NCBI GenBank assembly: GCA_021613335.1
Contig: JAJTWR010000428.1
Location: 460,001-524,000, forward strand
DNA from: Whitmania pigra
Lineage: Eukaryota; Annelida; Clitellata; Hirudinida; Haemopidae
Length of the DNA: 64,000 bases
Reading direction: 5' to 3'
Shown here: in pieces, positions 45,169 to 56,900 of the stretch
Layout of the letters: the number at the start of each line of letters is the position of its first letter
Numbering within the stretch: the first letter of the stretch is position 1
Notes under the pieces: model-generated
Database searches by the model: none
What the model saw: the letters and a program-made list of their open reading frames with translations, nothing else
Told to the model about the DNA's origin: nothing
Position numbers and translations under genes: made by a program

Positions 45169-48100
45169 TTATTTGTAAAACTCGATTATTTCTTTTCTGT
45201 ACAAGTTGTTGATAGCCTTTCTCTTCAGTTTCATCATGGGACCTAATTGAAAATAACGGTGTAATATCGTTAAACATCAGTTTTTTAAAAGTTATATTCA
45301 TTTATTAACATGTTAATGGACTAATAAATAAATATATCATTCATTAACAAATTTTTGTCTGATAAATCTACCAAGCTCTCCTCCGCTGATGGAAAAATCT
45401 CTCGGGATTATTTTCCATTTGTGAATCATCTCCCACTCCGAGACTCCTTGTTCATTGGTTTTGTCGATGACTTTCTGAATTTCCTCTGCCACGCGAGCAT
45501 CCTTTAATTTGGCTAAATCGGATAATTTCCTGTTGTGCCGAATTATTTAAGTACGATAAAATTTTTACAAAAGATTTATTAGATAGTGCATTATAAGAAA
45601 TGTTTGAAAAAAAAGTGACTTATGTATGAAGAAAATAATTTAACCAACTCTGTATTTACGCCTAGGTTACGACACCAGTCCAAAGCTGCTTGATCAAGAA
45701 AATCTGTTGGTTCACCGCTTTTCGGATCAACTCTGGTCTGAAATTAAAGTGATAAAAATGTTCTAAGTCTTTTTGCTTATTATTCATTAGGTCCATCTTA
45801 ATACAAATAATATTTATTTATCTGATATACCCTGAAAACAAGGAGGGCATTTAGAAAGTTTTCGTCTTCACCCACAACAACGCAATGACTGAGACATGGC
45901 ATCTGCTCCAAAACCCTCTTTTCAATCGGCACAGGAAAGATTTTTCGATTGTCATTTTGAACTATGAAGTCTAAAATTGTATTTTGTGTAATGTCTCGAA
46001 AAGTCATAATTAGCAACAAATATTTTTGTCACCTTTCACACGTCCAAAGAGAATTAACATTCCATTTTCATCAAACTTTCCCAGATCTGAAGTATGAAAC
46101 CACATTTCTTTGTCAAAAGCCTCTTTGCTGGACTGTTCATCACATAAGTAACCCATGAACAAATTTCGACCAAACACGCAGATCTTAATAAAATGTACAA
46201 TATTTGTTTGTTTTAGTAATTGTTGTTTTAACTGTTAACTCATTTTAAACGTTACTTCAGTATTTTCCCCATCAAAAACTGGTTGAAGTTCCAAATGAAT
46301 TCCTGGAACCACATGTCCAACGCTTTCAACGTTGATGTTGGATGTCAAATTTGTTGTAATGCATCCTAAATGGAATTGTAGCTAGTTTTCGATTGACACA
46401 GTATTCACATTAATGTTATTAGATAATCTAGTAGAGGATGTGCAACTAGATATAGGCAAACTAGAACCAATTAAAAAAAAAAAAATAAACGTTGTACATT
46501 CCTAACCTGTCTCAGTCATGGCATACAACTGCACCAGAGGAATTCCTAGTGACAGAAAGAATTGATAAACCTCTTGTTTACATGTCTTTCCACCTACACT
46601 AGCGTAACGGCATCGGTCTAAGCCTATCCAAGGTGCCAACTTTTTCAGACCGTTAACAGACTTGAACTTGGTAATGCCGTTAATCCTACAAAAAAAAAGT
46701 GAATTGCAAATAACATGATAAATGTTGATAAGGTAACTAAAAGACACAACATCGATAACTCTTTTTCAATTAGATTTCACCCATAAAAAATGCAATAATC
46801 AAAATTTTCTGGCTTGCTAGTTTTAAATGTTCATGTTCCTCGATAAGATTGCCAAAAAATCAATTCTCACCCAAAAGTGGACTTTTGTTGAATTTCTTTC
46901 AAAGCCCAGGATAGATTATACTCTTCGATGATGCTTTTGCCTTCTTCTGAGTCCAAGAATGAACTCATGATCAACTCATAAATAAATGGAAATCCAACAA
47001 AGATAGTTGGTCTGGCTTTTTTTAAGGTTTCAACTAACAATCTCTAAACATGAAAAATCTCTAATGACCAGGTAAACTATTTTAATTAATTTACATGAAT
47101 CATTAACTATCATTACATATGTATTATTTTAATGATATTAAACTAAATTTAACAATGAAGTTTGTTATTTCTAACCTCTAAACCATCACGTTTGACAAAG
47201 TACACAGTACCTCCATTGCACAATAGAGGCCAAATTATGTCCACAACAATTGCCGTCAAGGCACAAAGATCATGAAAAGAAACAATTACATCAGGAGGAT
47301 ATATTTTTTTTTCATTGATGAAGGTTAATGCAGTTTTCTTTTCCCAAAGAATCTGAAGTCAATATTTGTCACTTAAAAGTTGTTCGAAATTTCTGATATA
47401 ATGAATATGATGATAATATTTAAAGTTTTAAAATAAAAAAAAACAACTCATTTGCAAGGATACATCAACAAGTTTCAATAAATAATTATCGTACTTACAC
47501 TATCATGGCTGTGCATGACCCATTTTGGCTTACCAGTTGTACCTGACTAAAAGAAAACAAAGATTATTGATCGTGACATGTACATGTCTAAAGTCGACGC
47601 TTACGCTAGTTATGAGGGAACAACACTTGTTTGGTGCTATGTTCATGATTCTCCTCTTAAATTCATCTTCACAATCGTCAACATTCATGTTCATGATTTC
47701 ACTCCACTGATGAGATGATTTGTTTATTATTACACAATTGTTTATTATTAAGCAATTATAAAATGCAATCATAGACAGGAAAATTATTTCATTTATTAAA
47801 TGAAATCTACAATTTTGGTAAACTATATATTTCTATTATTAAACAATAAATAGTGATTACCGAATAAACTTTTCTAGAAACTTCCTTTAGTTGTCCTTTG
47901 TACTGAATTATTGCTTTGAGGTTTGGCAAGCCGTCTGCCATTTCCAAAACACCTTGCAGCAGATCATCATCTCCAACGATCATTATGTTACATTTCGCAT
48001 GGACTGCTAAATGTGAAACAAATTTTCCAAATCCCTTGTGAGAGAAGCCAGCTGTAACACCTCTATGAAAAAATTCAATTATTTTAGAAAGTTTTGATAT

Positions 48101-48888
48101 GTTAAAATAATTAAAGTTAAATTGTGTGACATTATAAATATTATATATATATATATATATATAATAAACAAATTTCTTGGAAGTGGAAATTGTGATGACG
48201 TTCTAATTTACCCAGCAAATATTGTCCCAAGGTAGGAAATGAACCACTGAGGCGAATTGAAACCAACTATTCCAACTCCATGAGAACTTTCAAGTCCAAG
48301 CTTTTGCAGAATTGTAAATTTAAATGAAAATGGTACAAGAATTTTAACTTATGGTTTGAAATCATTACAACAAATAATTTAACTGTATTTATACTTAGAT
48401 TTATTATATATTAAATATTCAGTTTAAAAAATCAACCAATTTGAAACCTTGATAAATGCCTTGGCAACGTGGGTCACAGATTCGTAATATCTTTTGTACG
48501 TGTAGATGTCTTCAACGTCATTATTCGGGTCCACTTGAAAATGGATTCAACTCAAATAAACTCATTTTTTAGCATGTGAAAGATTTTAAATGAACACAAA
48601 ATTTCTTTTATTGATGTTTTGCTGTAAATAACATACCAAGAGCAATCCTATCTGGATATTTTTCAGCAACCTCCTTGAATGCAGTCACAACGGATATTGG
48701 AGGATCAGAAGCAATCTCTTCATCGTTTGCTCTCAACTTGACCGCTTGATCGAGTTTCCATGCTACGTGAGAAGTAGATGGTAAAAGCTGGTCTGGTCCT
48801 GAAGCAAATACTGAATTAAAATACTTTGAATTTGATCAGATAATTGATAATGGTTTCCAGTACCGTAATGTTGTATTGAATCAGACAT
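45169..48888 (-). CDS. ACSBG-like acyl-CoA synthetase, unit E, intact
   Basis: This is the best-preserved unit. Sixteen exons: 48864-48888, 48637-48798, 48448-48533, 48212-48300, 47861-48062, 47605-47706, 47499-47546, 47176-47352, 46871-47043, 46507-46685, 46256-46365, 46033-46183, 45831-45970, 45649-45737, 45372-45529, 45169-45242. Phases agree throughout and give about 654 residues, near the usual ACSBG size. Domain order is an N-terminal PDRIALG, then NSPQWFISYLG, the phosphate loop SGTTGKPKWVMHSHDS, QLYAMTETG, GRNLFMGY, WFHTSDLG, GRVKG, PCLSHCVVVGED and the C-terminal SISGGELGPMMKLKRK. The GGEN of ordinary family members is replaced by NDNR, and HTGD by HTSD. One exon uses an unusual GTTGGT donor. 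Acyl-CoA synthetase ancestry is certain; present activity is not. Confidence 0.9.
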
Positions 48889-49342
48889 TTCAGAATGTGC
48901 TAAAAAATGTATTTCTATGAATATTTTAAATTCAAAGTATTAAAGACATTTTTAAAATATTGTATGAGCTCTTTCACCTTTTTAATGTTTTCAAATTTTA
49001 CCTCCAAAGACGGGATCAATTTTGCAAAATCAATATCCAGTAAATCATTTTTGGAGCACATGTTACGGATATTCGAACAAAATTTTAAATTTTAATTTAT
49101 GCACTTGTCTCACAATTCGGTCAAACAAATTGAAAAAAATGATAAAAACTGGAAAAATTTAATCTATGTTCTTTATTGTTGTTTTTTGTTATTGAACTCT
49201 GAAGTGTGTATTCATACTATTCCAAAAGCTGAAAACCTTCCTTATGCTCAAAAGCTGCCTATTACTTCGGCAAATCCAAACTTTTAAATTTAGTTAAATA
49301 AATAAATTCTACTGAATTACAATATAAAAAGATATTTTATGT

Positions 49343-49450
49343 TCAGTGGTAACAATCGATTTTTTTCTGCCCATCAGTCTCATCTCCATAGTGCATTAAA
49401 GGTAGAAATGCGATGCAGGTGTTAATAGACGTTAGGGTCCATGCTGCAAG
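49343..49450 (-). CDS. Candidate terminal exon of an unknown gene
   Basis: A clear acceptor (TTTGTTTTTACAG|CTTGCAGC) is followed by 35 open codons and a TGA. The peptide begins LAAWTLTSINTCIAFLPLMH, which could be a membrane segment, and ends hydrophilic. No upstream exon was found on the minus strand before 50.4 kb, so this is weak. Confidence 0.2.
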   Translation of the reverse strand, partial: LAAWTLTSINTCIAFLPLMHYGDETDGQKKIDCYH

Positions 49451-50091
49451 CTGTAAAAACAAAGTCCGAGTTATTTACGGCCGACCAAAACACTTAATTT
49501 CAACATTTCATCACAATTCAAATTATTACAAAAAATCTAATGCAAAATTTACGATCAGAAAAAATATAGAATGATCTAAACAAGTAATATTATCAAAATT
49601 TTAGCAACATCATTTACCATAATAATAATTAGAAATATAATAGCAATAATAACATTAATAATAAATAATAATAATAATAACAATAATAATAATAAGAAGA
49701 AAGTTAATAGTAATTTATAACAAGATTCAACCAAAGTTCAACGACCCATATTTCTGACATCGATATACCAAAAAGCTAGAATTTAAATATTTTAAATTAT
49801 TCACATAGATTAACGTGGGCTGTATAAATTTGCCGTGGAATGGCCTCATCATAAAAATTTAAAATTTATGAGATCTACATATGTTTGTCGTATGTTCAAA
49901 GCGGATTGGATAAAAACAAGCAAATAAACTCCGCCCACAAAATGATTAAAAACAACAAAAATCGAATTAATAAATTTTTAGAAATTTAATCAAATAATTT
50001 ACATTAAATTTTTAAAATTAGTAAAATCCAAAACGTGTGCTTTATTCGATTTTCGATGTAATTTTTTAAATTCATACAAAAAATATTCAAT

Positions 50092-50132
50092 TCCCATTCG
50101 GGTAACGACGGGCAGAACAACTAGTAATTTTA
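50092..50132. mobile_element. Possible Helitron 3' end
   Basis: The sequence CATTCGGGTAACGACGGGC followed shortly by ACTAGT resembles Helitron 3' termini, which have a GC-rich hairpin then CTAG before a T. The upstream 250 bases (with CTCCGCCCACAAAATG at about 49928) may belong to it. No 5' TC end or Rep/helicase gene was identified. Confidence 0.3.
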
Positions 50133-50380
50133 TTATTTTATAAATTACAACAGTTTAACGAGTTTATAAATGCATTAATGTATGTTAACTTGCAACCTAT
50201 TATATACTAGTTAATAATACCAAAACATCATCAATGTTGGAACAGTTTCGATCTTGCCCAATTATTCTACTGTATATTTTATTTACAAATCTTTCAAATT
50301 GTATTTGTTGTGTGATGTTTCTTAATAAGTTTATTTGATTTGATGCTTGTAACAAGCTTGTTACATAAACCAAGAATAAC

Positions 50381-50691
50381 TGTTGTGACGTCATCATGAG
50401 TATAAAAGGAACAGGCCTCGGGAGCGAGGGAGTAAGTCCAAATCATCTCAGTTATGCAACGGACTATAATCAAATAAATAAATAAATAAATAAATAGGAG
50501 CGAGGGAGTTTTGGTTCGAGTTCTACGAGTTTTACGGAGTTGATACGGTTGTTGTACGATAGGGATTGCGAGTTGGTGATATTACGTACTTGGTAGCCAT
50601 TAGCGATATTTCGGTTCTAGTTTCTGTTCCTGAATATTTGACCGCCAATAAAGTAATCTGTTCGACTTGTTATTTTTACAAAGACCCAACA
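50381..50691 (+). mobile_element. LTR-like repeat 1, split by a LINE tail
   Basis: Begins TGTTGTGACG and ends ACCCAACA (TGTTG/CAACA inverted ends). It has TATAAAAGG near 50401 and AATAAAG near 50648, and is flanked on both sides by ATAAC (50376-50380 and 50692-50696). Without the nested 76 bases it is 235 bp. This is what a solo LTR or one end of a small LTR element looks like. A diverged second copy begins at 51009. Confidence 0.65.
50434..50496 (+). mobile_element. 63-bp LINE 3' tail insertion
   Basis: Carries the last bases of the LINE at 19.7 kb (AGTCCAAATCATCT.AGTTATGC...) and an (AAAT)n tail. It is flanked by a perfect 13-bp duplication, GGAGCGAGGGAGT, at 50421-50433 and 50497-50509. 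It lies inside LTR-like repeat 1. Confidence 0.95.
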
Positions 50692-51008
50692 ATAACTGTT
50701 ATATTGTAATAACCGGAGATCCGAAAACTTGTAAGTTTGTTAACTGATAATTTTATTAGGCGAGTAATCGAATTGATTACTTCCGTAGATCTTAAGGATT
50801 TTTAAGATCAGGTATGAGATTTTGTGGATCTGATGTAGAATTGTAGAATTCGGAAATATGAAGAATTTTGTGTCATGCTTGAGCTATTTGTGGGACTGTT
50901 TATAGGACGTCGTATTAAGGCTAGCTTAATAATAAATATTACCATTGCCATATAAACTTATTTTGTTATTGGCCGGTTATAAAAATATTTTTAAATATTC
51001 TAAAGAAT

Positions 51009-51233
51009 TATTGTGACGCCATGTTGGAGCATAAAAGGACTGTGGGAAAGTCCTCGAGGAGGCGGGAAGGTCGAGTTTTTTAGGGATTGCTAGTTTAGTT
51101 TGACGATTTTGCATGCGAATCCGTACTTTGTAGATGCTAGCGATATATATTTTAGTCGTATTTCGATTTCGAAGTATTTGGCTGCCAATAAAGTTTCTGT
51201 TAAGCTTTATAGAGTTGGAACATTCTTACAAAG
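51009..51233 (+). mobile_element. LTR-like repeat 2, left part
   Basis: Clearly related to repeat 1: TTGTGACG, CATAAAAGGAC, GCTAGCGATAT, GCCAATAAAG and CTTACAAAG occur in the same order. It is interrupted after CTTACAAAG by a 2.3-kb DNA element and resumes at 53519-53526 (ACCCAACA), again followed by ATAAC. Total length without the insert is 233 bp, close to repeat 1. The 310 bases between the two repeats show no coding region. Confidence 0.65.
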
Positions 51234-51658
51234 GGCACCCCGTCATAACAGCCCGGCGACAGAATAGCCCCGACAAAACAGCCCCGTCAAAATAGCCCGG
51301 CGTCAAAATAGCTCAAGACAAAACAGCCCCGACAAAACCGACCCGACTAAACGGCCCCGTCGAAACAGCCCGGCGTCAAAATAGCCCAGGACGGAAAAAT
51401 CCCGTAAAAATGGCCCCGTCAAAATAGCCCCGACAAAACCGCCCGGCGACAAAATAGCCCAGGACAAAACAACCCGGCGACAAAATAGCCCCGACAAAAC
51501 AGCCCCGTCAAAACAACCCTGTCACCAGGGTCGGACTGGCTTAAAAAACCGGCCCGGGAAATTTTATTTAACTCCTAGTTTGATCAACTTAAACATAAGA
51601 AACACTAGAGTATAAAATTTCTATTCACTATTAACTATTATAACAGCTTTTTATCGTT

Positions 51659-51886
51659 TCACTGGTCAATGATTTCATTGTTATTGATTCTTGGAAAAGA
51701 GTCTTTCTCACAAGACATCAGCATGAATGATCTTGATGAAAACGACCTCTCACAAGCAACTTGTGATGAGGATAATGTCAACACAAATTTGTAAGCCAGA
51801 TACAAATAATATAAATACAATAATATATACGAATAAGCAAGACTATGCAAATTAAACTTCTGGAGAACAATAATAACAACAAACAA
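51659..51886 (-). pseudogene. hAT-transposase C-terminal relic
   Basis: The minus strand reads FVLTLSSSQVACERSFS followed by CEKDSFPRINNNEIID and a stop. This resembles the dimerisation region of hAT transposases (LTLPVS...ERSFS...). It is cut on its 5' side by the LINE insertion. The match is short, so family placement is tentative. Confidence 0.5.
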
Positions 51887-51889
51887 TAC

Positions 51890-53131
51890 TCAAAATGTTA
51901 AACTGGTTCATTGATTATTTAGCTAGTAGAAAGCAAAGGGTTGTTTGTAATAACACAAACTCTGAAGATCTCATTGTAAACTATGGCGTACCTCAAGGAT
52001 CTATTTTAGGTCTACTTCTTTTTCTTGTGTATATGAATGATTTCAATTGTACATCCAATTTGTTTAAGGCATTATTGTATGCTGATGACATCGCTGTTTA
52101 TACTTCCGGTGACAACATCAATAACCTTATTCAATATTTAAATAAGGAACTTCATAACATCAATAACTGGATTATTGCTAATCGACTTACACTTAACATT
52201 TCATTATATTTCATTCTCCAAAAAAGGCCATACTTTGTAACTCTCCTACTTCCATAAATAATATTGATCTTGTAAGGGTCACTAGCTTTCGTTATCTTGG
52301 TGTTATACTTGATGAACATCTATCCTGGCATGCACACATAAAATATATACAGGGTCGAATAGCAAGGAATATTGGTATCATTGCCAGAATCCGTCCTTTC
52401 GTAAATACCAAGACAGCATTATTATTATATTTTTCTCTTATTTATCCATATCTCACTTACTGTAATATTGTATGGGCATCTACTTATCACACTCGTTTAA
52501 ACCAACTACATATTCTACAAAAGCGTATCATCCGTATAATATTCTCACTGCCAATTTCATCTCATACAGATTTGACTTTTATGAATAACAATTTATTAAC
52601 TCTTCAACAAATACATAGTCTTCAAACTGCTCTATTTATGTTCTCTTATAATAAGAATGCCCTTCCAGATAAATTTGTAGGTCTTATGCCTGAAAGTGTC
52701 AACTACACTAAACCTTCACACTCCCTCCGTCATACCCATGAATATAGTCCATCTTTTGCCAAAACCACCCTCAAGCTCTTTTCAATAACATGTTACGGAC
52801 CTAGACTATACAACACCATTCCTTCATCTATCAAAAATCATACACAGACTGGACCATTCATACTATTATATTTATTATTTAAATTGTCCTACAAATTGTA
52901 CTTAGTTCGTGGTATTCTATATTAACTGTTTATTTGACGGGTTTATTATTCGTTTTCTTAATTAACTGATATTTCAGTGTCAGCTTGCTAGCGGAAGCTT
53001 GTGTTTCCTTAAAGTTGATCCATGAGTTCTTTATTAATCCGTACATTGGTGTCTCTTTTGTTTGATTTGTTTTGTTCATTTTGATGATCAATAAAATTGC
53101 TCAAAAAAAAAAAAAAAAAAAAAAAAAAAAA
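51890..53131 (+). mobile_element. 5'-truncated LINE with poly(A) tail
   Basis: Reverse-transcriptase pieces: MLNWFIDYLASRKQRVV, GVPQGSILG, LLYADDIAVYTSGDN, then after a frameshift VTSFRYLGVILDEHLSW and YPYLTYCNIVWASTY, ending at about 52925. AATAAA (about 53089) precedes 29 A residues at 53103-53131. The family is distinct from the (TTA)n LINE. The exact 5' break is near 51890. Confidence 0.9.
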
Positions 53132-53999
53132 CGGTCAAAGCATTCAAGCCACTAATTTCGAATTAAATTTTGATTCAGTTTCACAACATTTTTTAAAAAT
53201 ACTTTGACATGGAGTTATCGTGGGGCTATAATGACGGGCTATTTTTTCGCCGGGCTATTTTGTCGCCGGGTTGTTTTGTCCTGGGCTATTTTGTCGCCGG
53301 GCTATTTTGTCGGGGCTATTTTGACGGGGCCATTTTCACGGGGCTATTTTGTCTTGGGCTATTTTGACGCCGGGCTGTTTCGACGGGGCTGTTTTGTCGG
53401 GGCGGTTTTGTCGGGGCTGTTTTGTCTTGAGCTATTTTGACGCCGGGCTATTTTGACGGGGCTGTTTTGTCGGGGCTATTCTGTCGCCGGGCTGTTATGA
53501 TGGGTCACCCTTACAAAGACCCAACAATAACAAATGATGCATCTACCATACAAAGCAATATTAGCAATATTAGATCCTAAATAGCCCATTTTTTTAGATT
53601 GAAGGGTTCAACATCAGTAAACTGCTGCTCGATAAATAAAATCAATATTAAATGATTCAGTTTGAGCACACATGTTTTGGACCTCTTGTAAAAAGGCAAA
53701 TTTTAAGTTTAAATTTCCTTAATTAATGTGTTTGCTTTGATGCTTGTTAACACATTTGTTACATCAATTTCAAATTCAAGTAAAATGAAAATAAATATTT
53801 CTATTGAATTGAACCAAATGCTAAACTCTTAAATATCATATAGATATCATAAAGATTAATAAAAGAAATTGGAAAATTAGTTAAAGCCTTTAGTCCCTTT
53901 GTTTAAGAAATAGCGAGTAATCGAAATAGTCAAATCTAAATAAAACCAAACAAAATAATTGTTTCAGAAATTACAAAATCAACGTTTATCGCCGTAAAT

Positions 54000-56900
54000 T
54001 CAGTTGTAAAACTCGAGTATTTCTTTCCTGTACAACTGGTTGATGGCATTTCTCTTCAATTTCATCATGCCAGCTTAATGAAAATAAATGTAATATTATT
54101 AAACATCTTGCTTAATGATTAATTTCTTAATTAGTTAAAAATAGTTCATTAAAATAAGATAAAAAACGAATATTTGTGAAAGTCATAATATTTTTGCCCG
54201 AGTAATTAGTAAGATATTATTTTATACATTATTATAATCCTATTTAACTTATTATGAAATTGTCTACTAAATCTACCAAGTTCTCCTCCAGTTACGGAAA
54301 AATCTCTCGGAATTATTTTCCATTTGTGAATCATCTCCCACTCTGCCAGTGCCCGATCATTGGTTTTGTCGATCACTTTCTGAATTTCTTCTGCAATAGC
54401 GCCATCCTTTAAACTGGCTAAGTCTGATAATTTCCTGTTAAATAAAGTATGTTTTAATAAAACAATATTGTTTAAATGATGTTATAAAAACATCTCTCAT
54501 TATTAAGTTACTGGATGCCACTAAGAAATGTGGAGCAAAAATGCTTTGTCAAGAATAAAAGTTCAACCGACTCTGTATTTACACCGAGATTACGACACCA
54601 GTCCAAAGCTTCTTGATCAAGAAAATCTGTTGTCTCACCGCTTTCTGGATCAACCTTTGTCTAAAACGAAAGTTATAGGAATGTACCAAGCCTTTTTAAG
54701 GCTTTATATAATGACTTTTATATAAGTTATTTTATCATTTTAATAATAATTTTATTTATCTAAGAAACCTTAAAAACAAGGAGGACGTTTAGAAAAGCCT
54801 TGTCTTCGCCCACAACAACGCAATGACTGAGACAAGGCATCTGCTCCAATATCATCTTTTCTATCGGCAGAGGAAAGATTGTTCGATTGTCACTTTGAAT
54901 TATTACATCTAAAATTGTAATTTACTCAGTGTTAATAATTTTATTATGAAAAGTCACAAATATCAAATAAATATTTTTTACCATCTACACGTCCAACGAG
55001 AGTCAGCATACCATTTTCATCCAACTTTCCCATATCCGAAGTATGGAACCACATTTCCTCGTCAAAAACTTTCTTGTTTAACTGCTCATTACTTAAATAT
55101 CCCATGAATATATTTCGACCATATAAACAAATCTTTAGAAAATGCAAAAAACATTTTGTTATTTTTAGAATGTTTCTTTAGTTTTATGCAGAGCAAATCA
55201 TTGTAAATGTTACAAACTTCAGTATTTTCCCCACAAAAAGTTGGTTTAAATTTCAAAGGAATTCTTGGAATTACATGTCCAGCGCTGTTAACATTGATGC
55301 TGGATGTCAAGTTTGTTGTAATGCATCCTATATGGCAATGTGGATAACTGATTGCAAAATGTCAAAATCAACTTTTAACTTTTCTAACCTGTTTCAGTCA
55401 TGGCATACAACTGCACCAGAGGAATTCCTAGTGACAGAAAGAATTCATAAACCTCTTGTTTACATGTCTTTCCACCTACACTAGCGAAACGGCATCGGTC
55501 TAAACCTATGCAAGATGCCAACTTTTTCAGGCCGTTCACCGGCTTGGACTTGTTTATTTCATTATTCCTAAATAGAAATTGAATTGTAAATAATATGAAA
55601 AACAATAATATGGTAATTAACAGAGGCCTTAGATAATAATTTTGGCATCTGACCTTCTATAATTGATGTGCTTAAAAATTATTTTGCGTATCTTAAAATA
55701 AATTTAAACAATAAAATAACAATAAAAATCAAAAATCAAAATCTAAACTGATTTATCCATTTTATTCCACAGATTAGTTTAGTCTCATTCATCTCAATAT
55801 TTAAGCATTTTCGATTTTATTGCTATATAATACTGTTTATTCTTTCCAAAACTTCGAGATACCATTTTACTTTTGATTTCATTCATAATAAATGCAATAA
55901 TCTAGAATTGCTTATTACGAGTTTTAAATCTTCATGCTCCTCCATTCAGTAAGATTGTCAAAAAAAAAAACTCAATGCTCACCCCACTTTTAACTTTTGT
56001 TGATTATCTTTCACAGACCAGGATAGATTATACTCCTTGATGATGCTTTTGCATTCTTCTGTGTCCAGAAATGAGTTCATGATCAATTCGTAAATATAGG
56101 GAAATCCAACAAAGATGGTTGGTCTGGCTCTTTTTAAAGTTTCAATTAACATTCTCTGAAACAAGCAATTCTTAAATTATCGGGTGGGATGTTTTAATTG
56201 GTATAATAATATACCAATATGCAATGATGACACAATGATATTACAATAATTGTTTAATCATTAACTAACTGTTATTAAATGATTTCTACAAATCTACACT
56301 AAAGTCAAGTCTTAAGTTTTTATTCCTAACCTCCAAACCAACTCGCTTGACAAAGTACACAGTACCCCTGTTGCACAACAAAGGCCAATATATATCCACA
56401 GCGATTGCCGTGAAGGCATAAAGATCATGAAAAGAAATCATTACATCAGGAGGATATGTTTTCTTTTCGTTGATGAAATTTATAAAATTCTTCATTGCCC
56501 AAAGCATCTGAAGTCAATTCTTACAACTTAAGCAATGTTGAAAAGTTTAAACTTAATATGTGTACACCTCAATGAATGCATAATGTACTTACACTGTCAT
56601 GACTGTGCATGATCCACTTTGGTTTCCCAGTTGTACCTGCCTAAAACAACAACATAACAAGCGAAGATAATATACATCATCACACGTATTTACTAGAAAG
56701 TCGAGACTTACACTAGTTATGAGGGAGCAGCACTTGTTTGGTGCTATGTTCATGATTCTCCTCTTAAGTTCATCTTCACAATCGTCAACATTAATAATAA
56801 TAATAATAATAGTTTATTTCTATGGCGCCTTGTGCGTAGCGTCAGAGGCGCCTTGATTCTTCAAGGAACTTTTTGAAGAGATGGGTCTTCAGCTGGCGCT

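Larger units (their letters stand above)
48889..50375. other. Spacer between unit E and the transposon nest
   Basis: AT-rich. It contains one candidate exon (49343-49450), a TAA/AAC microsatellite at about 49640-49700 and a Helitron-like 3' end at about 50095-50133, listed separately. Other open frames are short and featureless. Confidence 0.5.
51234..53509. mobile_element. DNA transposon with ~290-bp inverted repeats
   Basis: The two ends (51234-51528 and 53216-53509) are inverted copies of one another, made of 15-18 bp units such as CGACAAAATAGCCCGG. The same order of variant units in both arms shows they are true terminal repeats. A 9-bp duplication CTTACAAAG (51225-51233 and 53510-53518) flanks it. 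Inside are a transposase-like relic (51659-51886) and a LINE (about 51890-53131). The frames rich in FCRR and GYF over the arms are translations of the repeat. Confidence 0.88.

Noticed and set aside
51240..51528. CRISPR-like look of regularly spaced AGCCC units
   Set aside because: Units are directly adjacent without unique spacers, are mirrored at 53.2-53.5 kb, and the genome is animal.
53204..53440. Frame rich in FCRR and GYF repeats
   Set aside because: It is a translation of the terminal minisatellite of the DNA element; the same peptide appears on the opposite strand in the left arm.
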